Origin: Christensenella minuta
GTDB lineage: Bacteria; Bacillota; Clostridia; Christensenellales; Christensenellaceae
DNA: 64,000 nt
Assembly (NCBI RefSeq): GCF_003628755.1
Contig: NZ_CP029256.1
Location: 1,569,585-1,633,584 of the forward strand
Direction of reading: 5' to 3'
In this document: positions 8,098-15,772 of the stretch, one piece after another
Position numbering within the stretch: position 1 is the stretch's first letter
Layout of the letters: every line of letters begins with the position of its first letter
The notes under the pieces: generated by a model
Told to the model about the DNA's origin: nothing
What the model saw: only the letters and a program-made list of their open reading frames with translations
Database searches by the model: none
Made by a program: the position numbers and the translations under genes

Positions 8098-9594
8098 ATG
8101 AAACGTGAAACGTGGGGATCACGCTCCAACTTTATTTTTGCGGCGATCGGGTCCGCGGTGGGTCTTGGAAACGCGTGGCGGTTTGCCGGGCAGGTATACC
8201 AGAACGGCGGCGGCGCATTTTTACTGCCGTACATCATTGCAATTTTTGCAATCGGCATTCCCGTCCTGATGATGGAGCTTGCCATCGGTAAAAAATACCG
8301 TTTAGGCGCACCCTCCGCATTTGCGGCCATGAACAAAAAATTTGAATGGATCGGCTGGGCCGGCGTCATTATCGCTTTTATCGTCGCCGCATATTACTCG
8401 ACGCTGGTGGCTTGGGTCGTAAACTATATTTTCGCCTCTTTTACGATGGCATGGGGCGCCGACCCCGCTGGGTATTTCAACAACACCGTCCTCCAGCTGT
8501 CCGGAAGTCCAGGCCAGCTGGGCGGTTTTTCCCTGCCCGTGCTGATTGGCCTGCTGATTACATGGCTGGTGGTCATCTTCGCCATGCGCAAGGGCGTGGA
8601 AAAAATGGCGAAGCTTGTCAAATGGATCGTTATCATTCCCGTTATTATCCTTATCATTATGTGCATCCAGGCGGTGAGCATGCCCGGCGCGGCGGACGGC
8701 ATCCGCTATTATATCACCCCGGACTGGTCGGCGCTCGGCAACTTCGACGTATGGCGGGCGGCGTTCGGACAGGTCGCCTACAGCATGAGCATCCTGTTTG
8801 CCCTCATGATAACTTATGGCAGCTTCCTTGAGAAGGGAAGCGACATTCCCAAAGACAGCATCGTGATCGGCCTTTCAGATATGGGAATCAGCCTGCTTGC
8901 GGGATTTGTGGTATTTTCCACGCTCGGCTACCTCTCGTTCCAAAGCGGCGTACCGATCGATGAAATGAACTACCAGGGCGTGATGCTTGCGTTCGTCACC
9001 TATCCGCAGGCGCTTTCGGTATTCCCGGGAGGACAGATCGTGGGCGTGATCTTTTCCCTGTTGTTCTTCATCATGCTGTTTGCGCTTGCAATCGACTCCC
9101 TGTTCTCCATCGTACAGGCCGTTTCAACCGCATTCTCGGATAAATTCAGGCTTCCCCCGCGCAAGGCGCTGTACATCACATGCGCTGCGTGCGCCGCACT
9201 TTCCCTGTTGTTTGCAACCAACGCGGGGCTTTACTGGCTCGATATCGTCGACCACTTCGTGAACGACGGCAACCTGCTCTTTATGGGTATCTTTGAAACG
9301 ATTGCCATAGCATGGCTGTTTGGTATCAACAAGCTGCGCGAATTTATCAATTCCACAACCACAATCAAGATTGGCAGGTGGTGGAACGTACTGCTGAAAT
9401 ATGTTTGTCCTGTGGCGTTCCTTGTACTCGCCGCAAGCTTTCTGTATTCCAATATCAGGACTCCGTATGCCGGATACGAACAGCAATACCTGTTCATCGG
9501 CGGCTGGGTCCTGGTAATCGTGACCTTTGTGCTCGCGCTTATCATTCCCAAGCTGACAGGCCGGAAAAAAGAAACAGGTGAAGCGCTTTCATGA
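8098..9594 (+). CDS. Sodium-dependent transporter, NSS/SNF family
   Basis: 498 residues with AGGAG upstream. The N-terminus has the family hallmark: WGSRSNFIFAAIGSAVGLGNAWRF, the unwound TM1 region that binds Na+ and substrate in LeuT-type transporters, followed by QNGGGAFLLPY of TM2. Eleven to twelve hydrophobic segments are visible. NSS proteins import amino acids or related amines with Na+ across the plasma membrane; the substrate cannot be told here. The stop overlaps the start of the next gene (ATGA), so the two are probably translationally coupled. No glycine riboswitch is present upstream. Confidence 0.92.
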   Translation: MKRETWGSRSNFIFAAIGSAVGLGNAWRFAGQVYQNGGGAFLLPYIIAIFAIGIPVLMMELAIGKKYRLGAPSAFAAMNKKFEWIGWAGVIIAFIVAAYYSTLVAWVVNYIFASFTMAWGADPAGYFNNTVLQLSGSPGQLGGFSLPVLIGLLITWLVVIFAMRKGVEKMAKLVKWIVIIPVIILIIMCIQAVSMPGAADGIRYYITPDWSALGNFDVWRAAFGQVAYSMSILFALMITYGSFLEKGSDIPKDSIVIGLSDMGISLLAGFVVFSTLGYLSFQSGVPIDEMNYQGVMLAFVTYPQALSVFPGGQIVGVIFSLLFFIMLFALAIDSLFSIVQAVSTAFSDKFRLPPRKALYITCAACAALSLLFATNAGLYWLDIVDHFVNDGNLLFMGIFETIAIAWLFGINKLREFINSTTTIKIGRWWNVLLKYVCPVAFLVLAASFLYSNIRTPYAGYEQQYLFIGGWVLVIVTFVLALIIPKLTGRKKETGEALS

Positions 9595-10097
9595 TGACCA
9601 TACTGCAAGTCATCCTTGCCGCCGTGCTGGTCGCGGTGGCGGTCAATTTTGTCTTCTATACGGGAAAGAACGAGCGCGTGCTGGCTATCGATGCACACCA
9701 GGATTTCATCGTACGTTACCCGCGCGTATTCCTTTGGCTTGCAGTCGTGTTTTTCTGTTTCCTCTCCTGCGTTCTTTTGTTCCTGCTGGTCTGGCACAGG
9801 CTCGGCTGGATCAGCATCATCCTCCTGTCGGTGCTCACGGCATGCGGCGTTTATGTTCTGCTGCTGGCGCTCGTGTGGCGCATCAAGGTATTTGCGGAAT
9901 ATATTGTCACATACAGCGTGTTTGGTGTAAAAAAACAGGTTTATTATAAAGACATCAAGCGCGTCGCCGTGACGAAAAAGCTTTTCTTTCTGGAGACGGC
10001 GCTCAAAAAATACAGGTTCAGCGCAAACGTGGTCTATCGTGAGGAGCTATTGATCCGCCTGCGCGAAAACCATGTGAACATCGAGCGGTATCTTTAG
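9591..10097 (+). CDS. Small membrane protein of unknown function, coupled to the NSS transporter
   Basis: 168 residues beginning inside the transporter stop codon (ATGA overlap). It has one hydrophobic segment at about residues 4-22, a pair of strong membrane helices at about 46-98, and a basic cytosolic tail of about 70 residues with YYKDIKRVAVTKK and a run of alternating strands. The tail resembles the small PH-like modules found in some Firmicute membrane proteins (DUF6560-like); this is a weak, by-eye resemblance. The overlap suggests it is made together with the transporter and could modify or anchor it. Function unknown. Confidence 0.75.
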   Translation: MMTILQVILAAVLVAVAVNFVFYTGKNERVLAIDAHQDFIVRYPRVFLWLAVVFFCFLSCVLLFLLVWHRLGWISIILLSVLTACGVYVLLLALVWRIKVFAEYIVTYSVFGVKKQVYYKDIKRVAVTKKLFFLETALKKYRFSANVVYREELLIRLRENHVNIERYL

Positions 10098-10177
10098 CCC
10101 ACAGCGCCCCTTTCTTCATCCCGGTGACCGGAGGCCGCAAGGCGGGTTCGCCGCTGGTGTACGGAAGGGGTCTTTTT

Positions 10178-10975
10178 ATGGAATTCAATGACAAAAAAAT
10201 CGTAATCACCGGCGCTTCATCAGGCATCGGACTCGAGCTTTTAAAGGAGCTTGCAGCCGTACCCGGCACGCAGATCGCCGGCGTGGCGCGTCATACGGAC
10301 GCAATCGCGGAGCTTGGGCTTCCGGGCGTGACAGCTCTTTCCTACGATATGTCCGGCCCCGGACATATCGACGCAATGCTCGGCGAAGCCCTCCGGCTAT
10401 TGGGACGGATCGACGTATTTTTTGCCAACGCGGGCTTTGCCTATTACGGGGAAGCCAATACGGCCGACTGGACCCGTACGCAGGATATTTTTGCGGTAAA
10501 CACTTATGCGCCCATCTACACCCTGCAAAAGCTTGCCGCCCTGCAAAAAGGCATGTCCTTTTCTTATGTAGTGACCGATTCCGCGCTTGCTAAGGCGGCG
10601 ATCCCGGGGTTTGCTTATTATTCCGCAACAAAGTACGCGCTCGACGGTTTTTTTGAAGCGTACCGCTATGAGCAGCCGCACGATATCACGCTTTCCGTGG
10701 TCTATCCGGTGGCGACCAAAACAAATTTCTTCAAACGCGCCGCGGACGCCGCGCCCCTGCCCTTCCCCACGCAAACGCCCGTAGAGGTCGCGCGGGCAGT
10801 GATCCGTGGCGTCCGCAGGAAAAGAAAGAAAATCTATCCGTTCGCAAGTTTCGGCTTTTTCAACTGGCTGTGGAATTTTTTGCCTTTCCTGAAGAGCGGC
10901 TACCTTGCACTGGAAAACAATAAATTCCAGAAATGGAGAAAACGGCAACAAAATAAGCGGCGGGACCGTGAGTGA
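10178..10975 (+). CDS. Short-chain dehydrogenase/reductase
   Basis: 265 residues from ATG 10178, with a GGAAGGGG site before it; the frame runs back to 10124 without a good site. The classical SDR features are in order: TGASSGIG cofactor loop at about residue 12, NAG (ANAGFAYYG) near 88, catalytic Ser in TDSALA, and YYSATK as the YxxxK pair. A basic C-terminus (about 40 residues, ending KWRKRQQNKRRDRE) extends past the fold, with a FFNWLWNFLPF patch that could touch the membrane, as in DltE/YqjQ-like SDRs. The substrate is unknown. It follows the NSS pair by 80 bp and may share its transcript. Confidence 0.88.
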   Translation: MEFNDKKIVITGASSGIGLELLKELAAVPGTQIAGVARHTDAIAELGLPGVTALSYDMSGPGHIDAMLGEALRLLGRIDVFFANAGFAYYGEANTADWTRTQDIFAVNTYAPIYTLQKLAALQKGMSFSYVVTDSALAKAAIPGFAYYSATKYALDGFFEAYRYEQPHDITLSVVYPVATKTNFFKRAADAAPLPFPTQTPVEVARAVIRGVRRKRKKIYPFASFGFFNWLWNFLPFLKSGYLALENNKFQKWRKRQQNKRRDRE

Positions 10976-11038
10976 TTCCACCTGTAAGGCGGACCGGGCA
11001 AGCGGACGGGTTCATGGTTGGTACCTGCTTCATTAACA

Positions 11039-11067
11039 TTGACACCACAATTGAAAAAACATACAAT
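11039..11067 (+). promoter_or_regulatory. Predicted promoter of the truncated AraC-type regulator
   Basis: TTGACA (11039-11044), 17 bp, TACAAT (11062-11067), about 27 bases before the ATG. Confidence 0.65.
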
Positions 11068-11093
11068 GAAAGCATTGGAAAGAGACGTAAAAC

Positions 11094-11585
11094 ATGGACA
11101 GGAAAAAACTTGTCAATGAAAGTATTGACTATATTATGCAACATTTAGATGGGGAGTTATCATTTGATACCGTAGCAGCACACTTTTATATATCGAAATA
11201 CCATTTTAGCCGAATTTTCAAGGAAGAAACCGGTGAAAGCGTTTATTCATTTATTAAACGTTGCAAGGTTGACCAAAGTGCAATCGATATGAAATTAAAT
11301 CCAATGAAAGCAATCACAGACATTGGTTTAGATTACGGATATAGTGCATCCAATTATAGTTCAATATTTCGTAAACACCACAATACTTCTCCCAGTGTGT
11401 TCCGGCAATCAATACCAACGCAAAGTATGTCTGTTCCATTTACTCCGGAGAGAGTTGTTCACTTTAAAACTGCGGAAGAATATGACACTCATATAGAAGT
11501 TCAAGAACTAAACGACTTGTTTGTGCTATATGAACGGTTTATTGGGAACTATGTAGAGATAGAAAAACATTGGTATCAGTTATGA
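11094..11585 (+). CDS. AraC-family regulator, truncated (probable pseudogene or DNA-binding-only form)
   Basis: 163 residues. Residues 1-105 form a complete AraC pair of helix-turn-helix motifs (FDTVAAHFYISKYHFSRIFKEE and ITDIGLDYGYSASNYSSIFRKH regions). From about residue 110 it enters a GyrI-like effector-binding domain (VHFKTAEEYDTHIEV...YERFIGNYVEIEKHW) and stops abruptly. Full AraC-GyrI proteins are near 290 residues, so about 120 residues are missing. DNA after the stop does not continue the domain in any frame I checked, which points to a deletion. The gene is clearly more AT-rich than its neighbours, suggesting transfer. It may still bind DNA. Confidence 0.75.
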   Translation: MDRKKLVNESIDYIMQHLDGELSFDTVAAHFYISKYHFSRIFKEETGESVYSFIKRCKVDQSAIDMKLNPMKAITDIGLDYGYSASNYSSIFRKHHNTSPSVFRQSIPTQSMSVPFTPERVVHFKTAEEYDTHIEVQELNDLFVLYERFIGNYVEIEKHWYQL

Positions 11586-11664
11586 TATATGTCAAGAGTT
11601 CGGACGCTTCCTGTATGGAAGCCGCTGTTTACGGGCTGCGCCAACGATGAATTTCAGGGCATAA

Positions 11665-11703
11665 AAAAGACCGCGCCGGAGAGTGTCTCCGCGCGGCTTT
11701 TTC
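11665..11703. terminator. Bidirectional terminator
   Basis: A CCGCG...CGGAGA/TCTCCG...CGCGG stem is flanked by A-run and T-run on opposite sides. It can end both the plus-strand AraC transcript and the minus-strand acyl-CoA synthetase transcript. Confidence 0.8.
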
Positions 11704-11712
11704 CTTGCGGCT

Positions 11713-13368
11713 TTAAACTGTGAAACGCTTGATCGATTTTTTGGTCGTCTTTTCAAATTCCGTGTCGCGCACGTTGATTCTCTTAATTCGCTTGAAGACC
11801 GGCAGGGACCGGTTTACCGCGGCAAAATCCTGTTCGAGGCTCTCCTCGGCGCGCGTCCGCTCCGGTCCGTCGCCAAGGTAAACCTCGGCAACAAGACTCC
11901 TTTCATTCATCCCCTCTTCAAGCGGCGCATAGACCACGATTTCCAGGATATATGGAATATTCAGGCGGATAAAGTCTTCGATTTCCTCCGGGTAAATATT
12001 TTTTCCGTTGCTCAGGACGATCAGGTTCTTTTTTCTCCCCGTAATAAATAAATATCCCTCGCTGTCGATATGCCCGAGATCGCCGGTGCAAAACCATCCG
12101 TCCCGCATGACTTTCCCCGTCTCCGCTTCATTCTTGTAATACCCGAGCATCACATTATCTCCCCGCACAAGGATCTCGCCTTCCCCGTTTTCATCCTCGT
12201 CCACAATTTTAACCTCACAGCAAGGAATCGGCTTTCCGACCGAACCGTCCTTATAGGCATGGTTTCCGTTGACGGAAACAAGCGGGGAACATTCCGTGAT
12301 CCCGTAGCCTGTGACCAGTAATATTCCAATATCGCGGAAAAATTTCATCAAACGTTCTGGCAGCGGCGCACCGCCGCATAAAAGAAGACTCAGCCTGCCC
12401 CCGAAAAGCTCCTTTATAGCCGCAAAATATTCCCCGCGGCGGTCTTCGCCGCGCGCGAACTCTTCCCGGCTCTTTTGAAGCAGGGCCGTAAACGCCTCTT
12501 CCCCGCCGTTTTTTTGCTGCACCTCTTTGCGTATCATATACTCCAGGCGTTCAATAAAAAGCGGCACGAGAAATACCGCATCCGGCCGGAACAGCTTCAG
12601 GTTGTCGGCAAAGTACCGCAGGCTGTTGTTGATGCAGATGGTCGTCCCGTTTTCGATCATCATCACGATTCCGTGCGTACATTCAAACGAATGGTGTACC
12701 GGCAGGACGGAAAGGCATACTTCGCCGATCTCAAGGTAGGCGAGGCCGCCCTCGGCCGCCGCGAGGATACTTTTATGGGTGAGCATGACTCCCTTGCTTT
12801 TTCCGGTCGTCCCCGATGTGAACAGGAGCGCGCACATTTCCGTTTCGTCTATTTCGCGCTCTTCATAGCCGTTCCGCATTTTTTGGCCTGCAAGCTCGTA
12901 AAAACTCCGGGCGAACGATCCGGGCCTGCCCTTCATATCAATAAAACACCTTATCCCCGGCACGGAAGGTTTGATGTTTTTCATCGTATCGAAATACTCG
13001 TCCGCAAAGATGACGCATTCCGCTTCACTTTCCCGGAGGATCACCGCGATTTCGTCATCCTGCAATTCCTTATCGATCGGCACGGCTATGCCGACGCCGC
13101 ATACCACTGAAAAATAAGAAACCAACCATTCATAACTGGTCGGTCCGATCACGGCTACTTTTTTGCCGGCTAACCCCAGCCCCAGCAAGGCGTCGCCAAA
13201 CGCATTCATATCGCGCATAAACGCCTCGTGTTTGATTCCCTTTACCTGCCTGTCCTCCGTACGGACGCGCAGCATATCGCGGTCCCCATAAGAGTTCCGC
13301 GCATGGAGAAGCATTTCCCGCAGATTTTTTTCTTTTTTCAGCGGCGCAGCTTTTTGATGCATATCCAC
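11713..13368 (-). CDS. AMP-dependent acyl-CoA/acyl-acid synthetase
   Basis: 551 residues from GTG 13368, after a GGGGG site with good spacing; an in-frame ATG two codons on is an alternative. The ANL-superfamily motifs are complete: LLFTSGTTGKSKGVMLTH (phosphate loop), a VTGYGITE-type motif, GWFCTGDLG, GRKKNLIVLSNGKNIYPEE and the C-terminal Lys region (EKTTKKSIKRF). The family activates carboxylic acids to acyl adenylates and usually then to CoA esters. Family shape suggests a long-chain fatty acid ligase, but chain length is not determinable. It is monocistronic, with a terminator directly after it. Confidence 0.9.
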   Translation of the reverse strand: MDMHQKAAPLKKEKNLREMLLHARNSYGDRDMLRVRTEDRQVKGIKHEAFMRDMNAFGDALLGLGLAGKKVAVIGPTSYEWLVSYFSVVCGVGIAVPIDKELQDDEIAVILRESEAECVIFADEYFDTMKNIKPSVPGIRCFIDMKGRPGSFARSFYELAGQKMRNGYEEREIDETEMCALLFTSGTTGKSKGVMLTHKSILAAAEGGLAYLEIGEVCLSVLPVHHSFECTHGIVMMIENGTTICINNSLRYFADNLKLFRPDAVFLVPLFIERLEYMIRKEVQQKNGGEEAFTALLQKSREEFARGEDRRGEYFAAIKELFGGRLSLLLCGGAPLPERLMKFFRDIGILLVTGYGITECSPLVSVNGNHAYKDGSVGKPIPCCEVKIVDEDENGEGEILVRGDNVMLGYYKNEAETGKVMRDGWFCTGDLGHIDSEGYLFITGRKKNLIVLSNGKNIYPEEIEDFIRLNIPYILEIVVYAPLEEGMNERSLVAEVYLGDGPERTRAEESLEQDFAAVNRSLPVFKRIKRINVRDTEFEKTTKKSIKRFTV

Positions 13369-13487
13369 TTTAATTCCCCCGACTTTAAATGATTCATAAT
13401 TTTCTCCTATCTGTTTGTTACTTTTATTGTAACACTAATCGCCCGTAAATAATCCATTCCTGCAAAATAAATATTTTGCGGTTTTAT

Positions 13488-13516
13488 TTGACATTCTTAC
13501 GGCATTATGGTATAGT
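13488..13516 (+). promoter_or_regulatory. Strong promoter of the cold-shock gene
   Basis: TTGACA (13488-13493), exactly 17 bp, TATAGT (13511-13516). Transcription would begin near 13523, about 115 nt before the start codon. Confidence 0.75.
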
Positions 13517-13542
13517 AAGCAAATATTAATGTATTTGATTGA

Positions 13543-13603
13543 CCTCGTATTTGTGTAAATCGTCGTTCGTCATGGTTTACAGAAATATGAGGTTTTTCTT
13601 TTT
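13543..13603 (+). terminator. Terminator-like hairpin inside the csp leader (attenuator or small-RNA end)
   Basis: Two 17-nt arms (13543-13559 and 13576-13592) pair with one mismatch and one wobble, giving a stem that starts CCTC and ends GAGG. It is followed by TTTTTCTTTTT. It lies between the promoter and the cold-shock start codon, so transcripts should end here unless the stem is prevented from forming. Confidence 0.6.
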
Positions 13604-13638
13604 GCATTGGATATAATTTTATTTTGGGAGGTACCACA

Positions 13639-13848
13639 ATGAATAATGGTACAGTAAAATGGTTTAACGCAGAAAAAGGATATGGCTTCATCACAAACGA
13701 CAGCACCGGCGAGGACGTATTCGTACACTTTTCCTCAATCCAGACGGAAGGCTACAAGTCCTTGAATGACGGACAGCAGGTCACGTTTGATACGGAGATC
13801 GACGCGAGAAGCAACAAAGTAAGAGCCTGCAACGTCTGTGCACTCTAA
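13639..13848 (+). CDS. csp: Cold-shock domain protein
   Basis: 69 residues from ATG 13639 after GGGAGG. It has the entire CSD fold: [15 protein letters not shown] (RNP1), [10 protein letters not shown] (RNP2) and the acidic C-terminal strands, at the family's usual length. Such proteins bind single-stranded RNA or DNA and act as RNA chaperones and antiterminators. The C-terminal CNVCAL adds two Cys not typical of CspA and without an evident role. A strong promoter and a terminator-like leader hairpin precede it, consistent with control by RNA structure. It is flanked by its own terminator. Confidence 0.95.
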   Translation: MNNGTVKWFNAEKGYGFITNDSTGEDVFVHFSSIQTEGYKSLNDGQQVTFDTEIDARSNKVRACNVCAL

Positions 13849-13860
13849 ACCAAAACAAAG

Positions 13861-13887
13861 CAGCCGGAAAATCCGGCTGTTTTTTTA
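13861..13887 (+). terminator. Intrinsic terminator of the csp gene
   Basis: A perfect CAGCCGGA/TCCGGCTG stem is followed by TTTTTTT. Confidence 0.9.
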
Positions 13888-13901
13888 TGTCCGGACATCA
13901 C

Positions 13902-13932
13902 AAAAGGCCATGGGCTTTTCCCATGGCCTTTT
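13902..13932 (-). terminator. Terminator of the gad operon
   Basis: AAAAGGCCATGGG/CCCATGGCCTTTT arms around a CTTTT loop, with T-tracts readable on both strands. It follows the gadC stop. Confidence 0.8.
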
Positions 13933-13965
13933 TCCGAACGGGAGGAGCCTCCTTTCGTCCGGATG

Positions 13966-15576
13966 CTATTTATTCTGTGGATTTTGCGGCCCCTTTGCAG
14001 CCCGGGCCGCATCCGCTGCCGCGTCCGCCCCTTTCGGCGCAGCACCCGCAGCGGCAGCTGCGGTTTTCGCCGTACCCGCAGCAGCCTGCGCCGCCTGCGT
14101 TCCGGCTTCCGCTTCACTGTCCTGTACCGGAGGCATTTTCATGCCCGGAGGAAGCGGATTTTTCTTCCTCATGAAGTGGTATATGATAAACGGTATGAAT
14201 ACCACTACGACAAAGCTTATAATAAGGATCGTCAGATACTCCGTGGATGCGTTCGCGCCCGTAAGCTGGGACGGGGGCACAAACGAGATCACCAGTGCAA
14301 AGACCGACATGATAAGCCCTACGACAGCCATCAGCAGTTTGACGGGCTTTTTCTTTGAAATTTCAAAAGCCCTCGGCAGATCACTGTGTTTTCTTGCCAG
14401 CTTGATATACGCCAGAAAGAAAATAATGTAGCCCACGATGTAGATGATGACCGTCAGCGAGATCGCCGTGAAGAACGAAACGTTGCTTCCGCCGCCGCCG
14501 AACGTCAGGACCGCCGCCCAGATCGTTACGATCACGCCCTGCAGAAGCAGGAACTTGGTGGGAACGCCGTGCTTGTTCGTTTCAGACAGCTTCTTCGGGA
14601 GAAGTCCGTTTTTACCGGCTTCGAGCATACCCCAGGAAGGACCGACCACCCACGCGGATACTTCCGCGATGACGCCGACCGCGATCAAGACCGCGATGAC
14701 GCTTACAATCCAGTCCATACCCGTTCCAAAGTGGTGCACAAGGCCTTCAAAGCCCTGAATAACGCCCGTGGAGAGGCCAAGCTGGCTTTCCGGTACGACT
14801 GCCGCAATAGATGTTCCGCCTATCGTATTGAGGATAATCGCAAGAATGACCAGTATGATGATCGCAAGGGGATAATCCTTCTTTACATTTTTCATTTCGT
14901 TGGCGTGCGTTGCCGATGCTTCAATACCGGCGTAGGCCAGGATGAAGGATACGAACACAACCAGCGTGTTGAGCTTAGTGAAATCCGGGATCAGCGCCTT
15001 TGCGTCAATCGGCACAAGACTCTTCCCTCCTGTCGTAAAGAAGCCTATCGCCAGGGCGAACAGCACGATGGCCGGGATCATAATACCGAATATAAAACCG
15101 ATTTTTGAGATCTTGGCGGTTAGTTTCGTCCCTTTGAACTGCGAGAACGTCAGCGCCCAGAAGATCACCAGTACACCGATGAATTTGATTGCGGGATTAT
15201 TGTTGAGCGCATCCCAGTGGAGCACATAGGAAAGGGCGCCGAGGATGAAATAGATCATCGTGACGAATCCTACCGTGATTTGGAACCACTGGAAGAATAT
15301 ATTTGCAAAGCCCCATTTTTCACCGAGCATGTTCCCCGACCAGGTGTAGACGCCGCCGGTGTCCCAGCCCTTGACTGTCGCCATTTCAGCGGACGACATT
15401 GCCACGGGCAGGAACCAGAGTATCCCTGCCAGAATCAGGAAAAATACCAGTGAGAAACCGGAGGATGCAAACGTCGGATATTCGTAGACGGTCATGACCA
15501 TAGAAGCCGTGATCGCAAAAAAACCGAATAGTGTCAAATGCTTCTTGCCGTTTGCGGCTGGTGCAGCACTTTTCAT
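13966..15576 (-). CDS. gadC: Glutamate/gamma-aminobutyrate antiporter
   Basis: 536 residues of the APC superfamily with about 12 membrane segments. The N-terminal LFGFFAITASMVMTVYEYPTFA block and the VAMSSAEMATVKGWDTGGVYTW region are characteristic of GadC-type antiporters. GadC imports glutamate and exports GABA across the plasma membrane; with the decarboxylase encoded upstream it removes protons from the cytoplasm under acid stress. The C-terminal tail (about 485-536) is unusual: alanine-rich low complexity with scattered Lys and Asp. In E. coli GadC the C-terminal segment plugs the pore at neutral pH, but this tail has a different composition. AAGGAGG precedes the start. Co-transcription with gadB is inferred from orientation. 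Confidence 0.92.
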   Translation of the reverse strand: MKSAAPAANGKKHLTLFGFFAITASMVMTVYEYPTFASSGFSLVFFLILAGILWFLPVAMSSAEMATVKGWDTGGVYTWSGNMLGEKWGFANIFFQWFQITVGFVTMIYFILGALSYVLHWDALNNNPAIKFIGVLVIFWALTFSQFKGTKLTAKISKIGFIFGIMIPAIVLFALAIGFFTTGGKSLVPIDAKALIPDFTKLNTLVVFVSFILAYAGIEASATHANEMKNVKKDYPLAIIILVILAIILNTIGGTSIAAVVPESQLGLSTGVIQGFEGLVHHFGTGMDWIVSVIAVLIAVGVIAEVSAWVVGPSWGMLEAGKNGLLPKKLSETNKHGVPTKFLLLQGVIVTIWAAVLTFGGGGSNVSFFTAISLTVIIYIVGYIIFFLAYIKLARKHSDLPRAFEISKKKPVKLLMAVVGLIMSVFALVISFVPPSQLTGANASTEYLTILIISFVVVVFIPFIIYHFMRKKNPLPPGMKMPPVQDSEAEAGTQAAQAAAGTAKTAAAAAGAAPKGADAAADAARAAKGPQNPQNK

Positions 15577-15637
15577 ATCGTTACCTCCTTGGGAAAAGAA
15601 ATCCTTTTCCGTATTCTTTCTCTTGATATGGAATCCT

Positions 15638-15663
15638 GCTCCGCGGCATTCCTGCCGCGGAGC
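15638..15663 (-). repeat. Perfect stem-loop between gadB and gadC
   Basis: GCTCCGCGGCA and TGCCGCGGAGC face each other with a 4-nt loop. No T-run follows on the minus strand, so it looks like an mRNA processing or stability element rather than a strong terminator. Confidence 0.65.
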
Positions 15664-15772
15664 AAAATCCTCAAAACTCGTTTTATGCTGGGAACAGACG
15701 CTTCTTTGCCATGAAACAAAAAGCGCCTGCTCCTTTTACCCTGCGAAGCCATACCCCGCAGGAATTCCCTGC

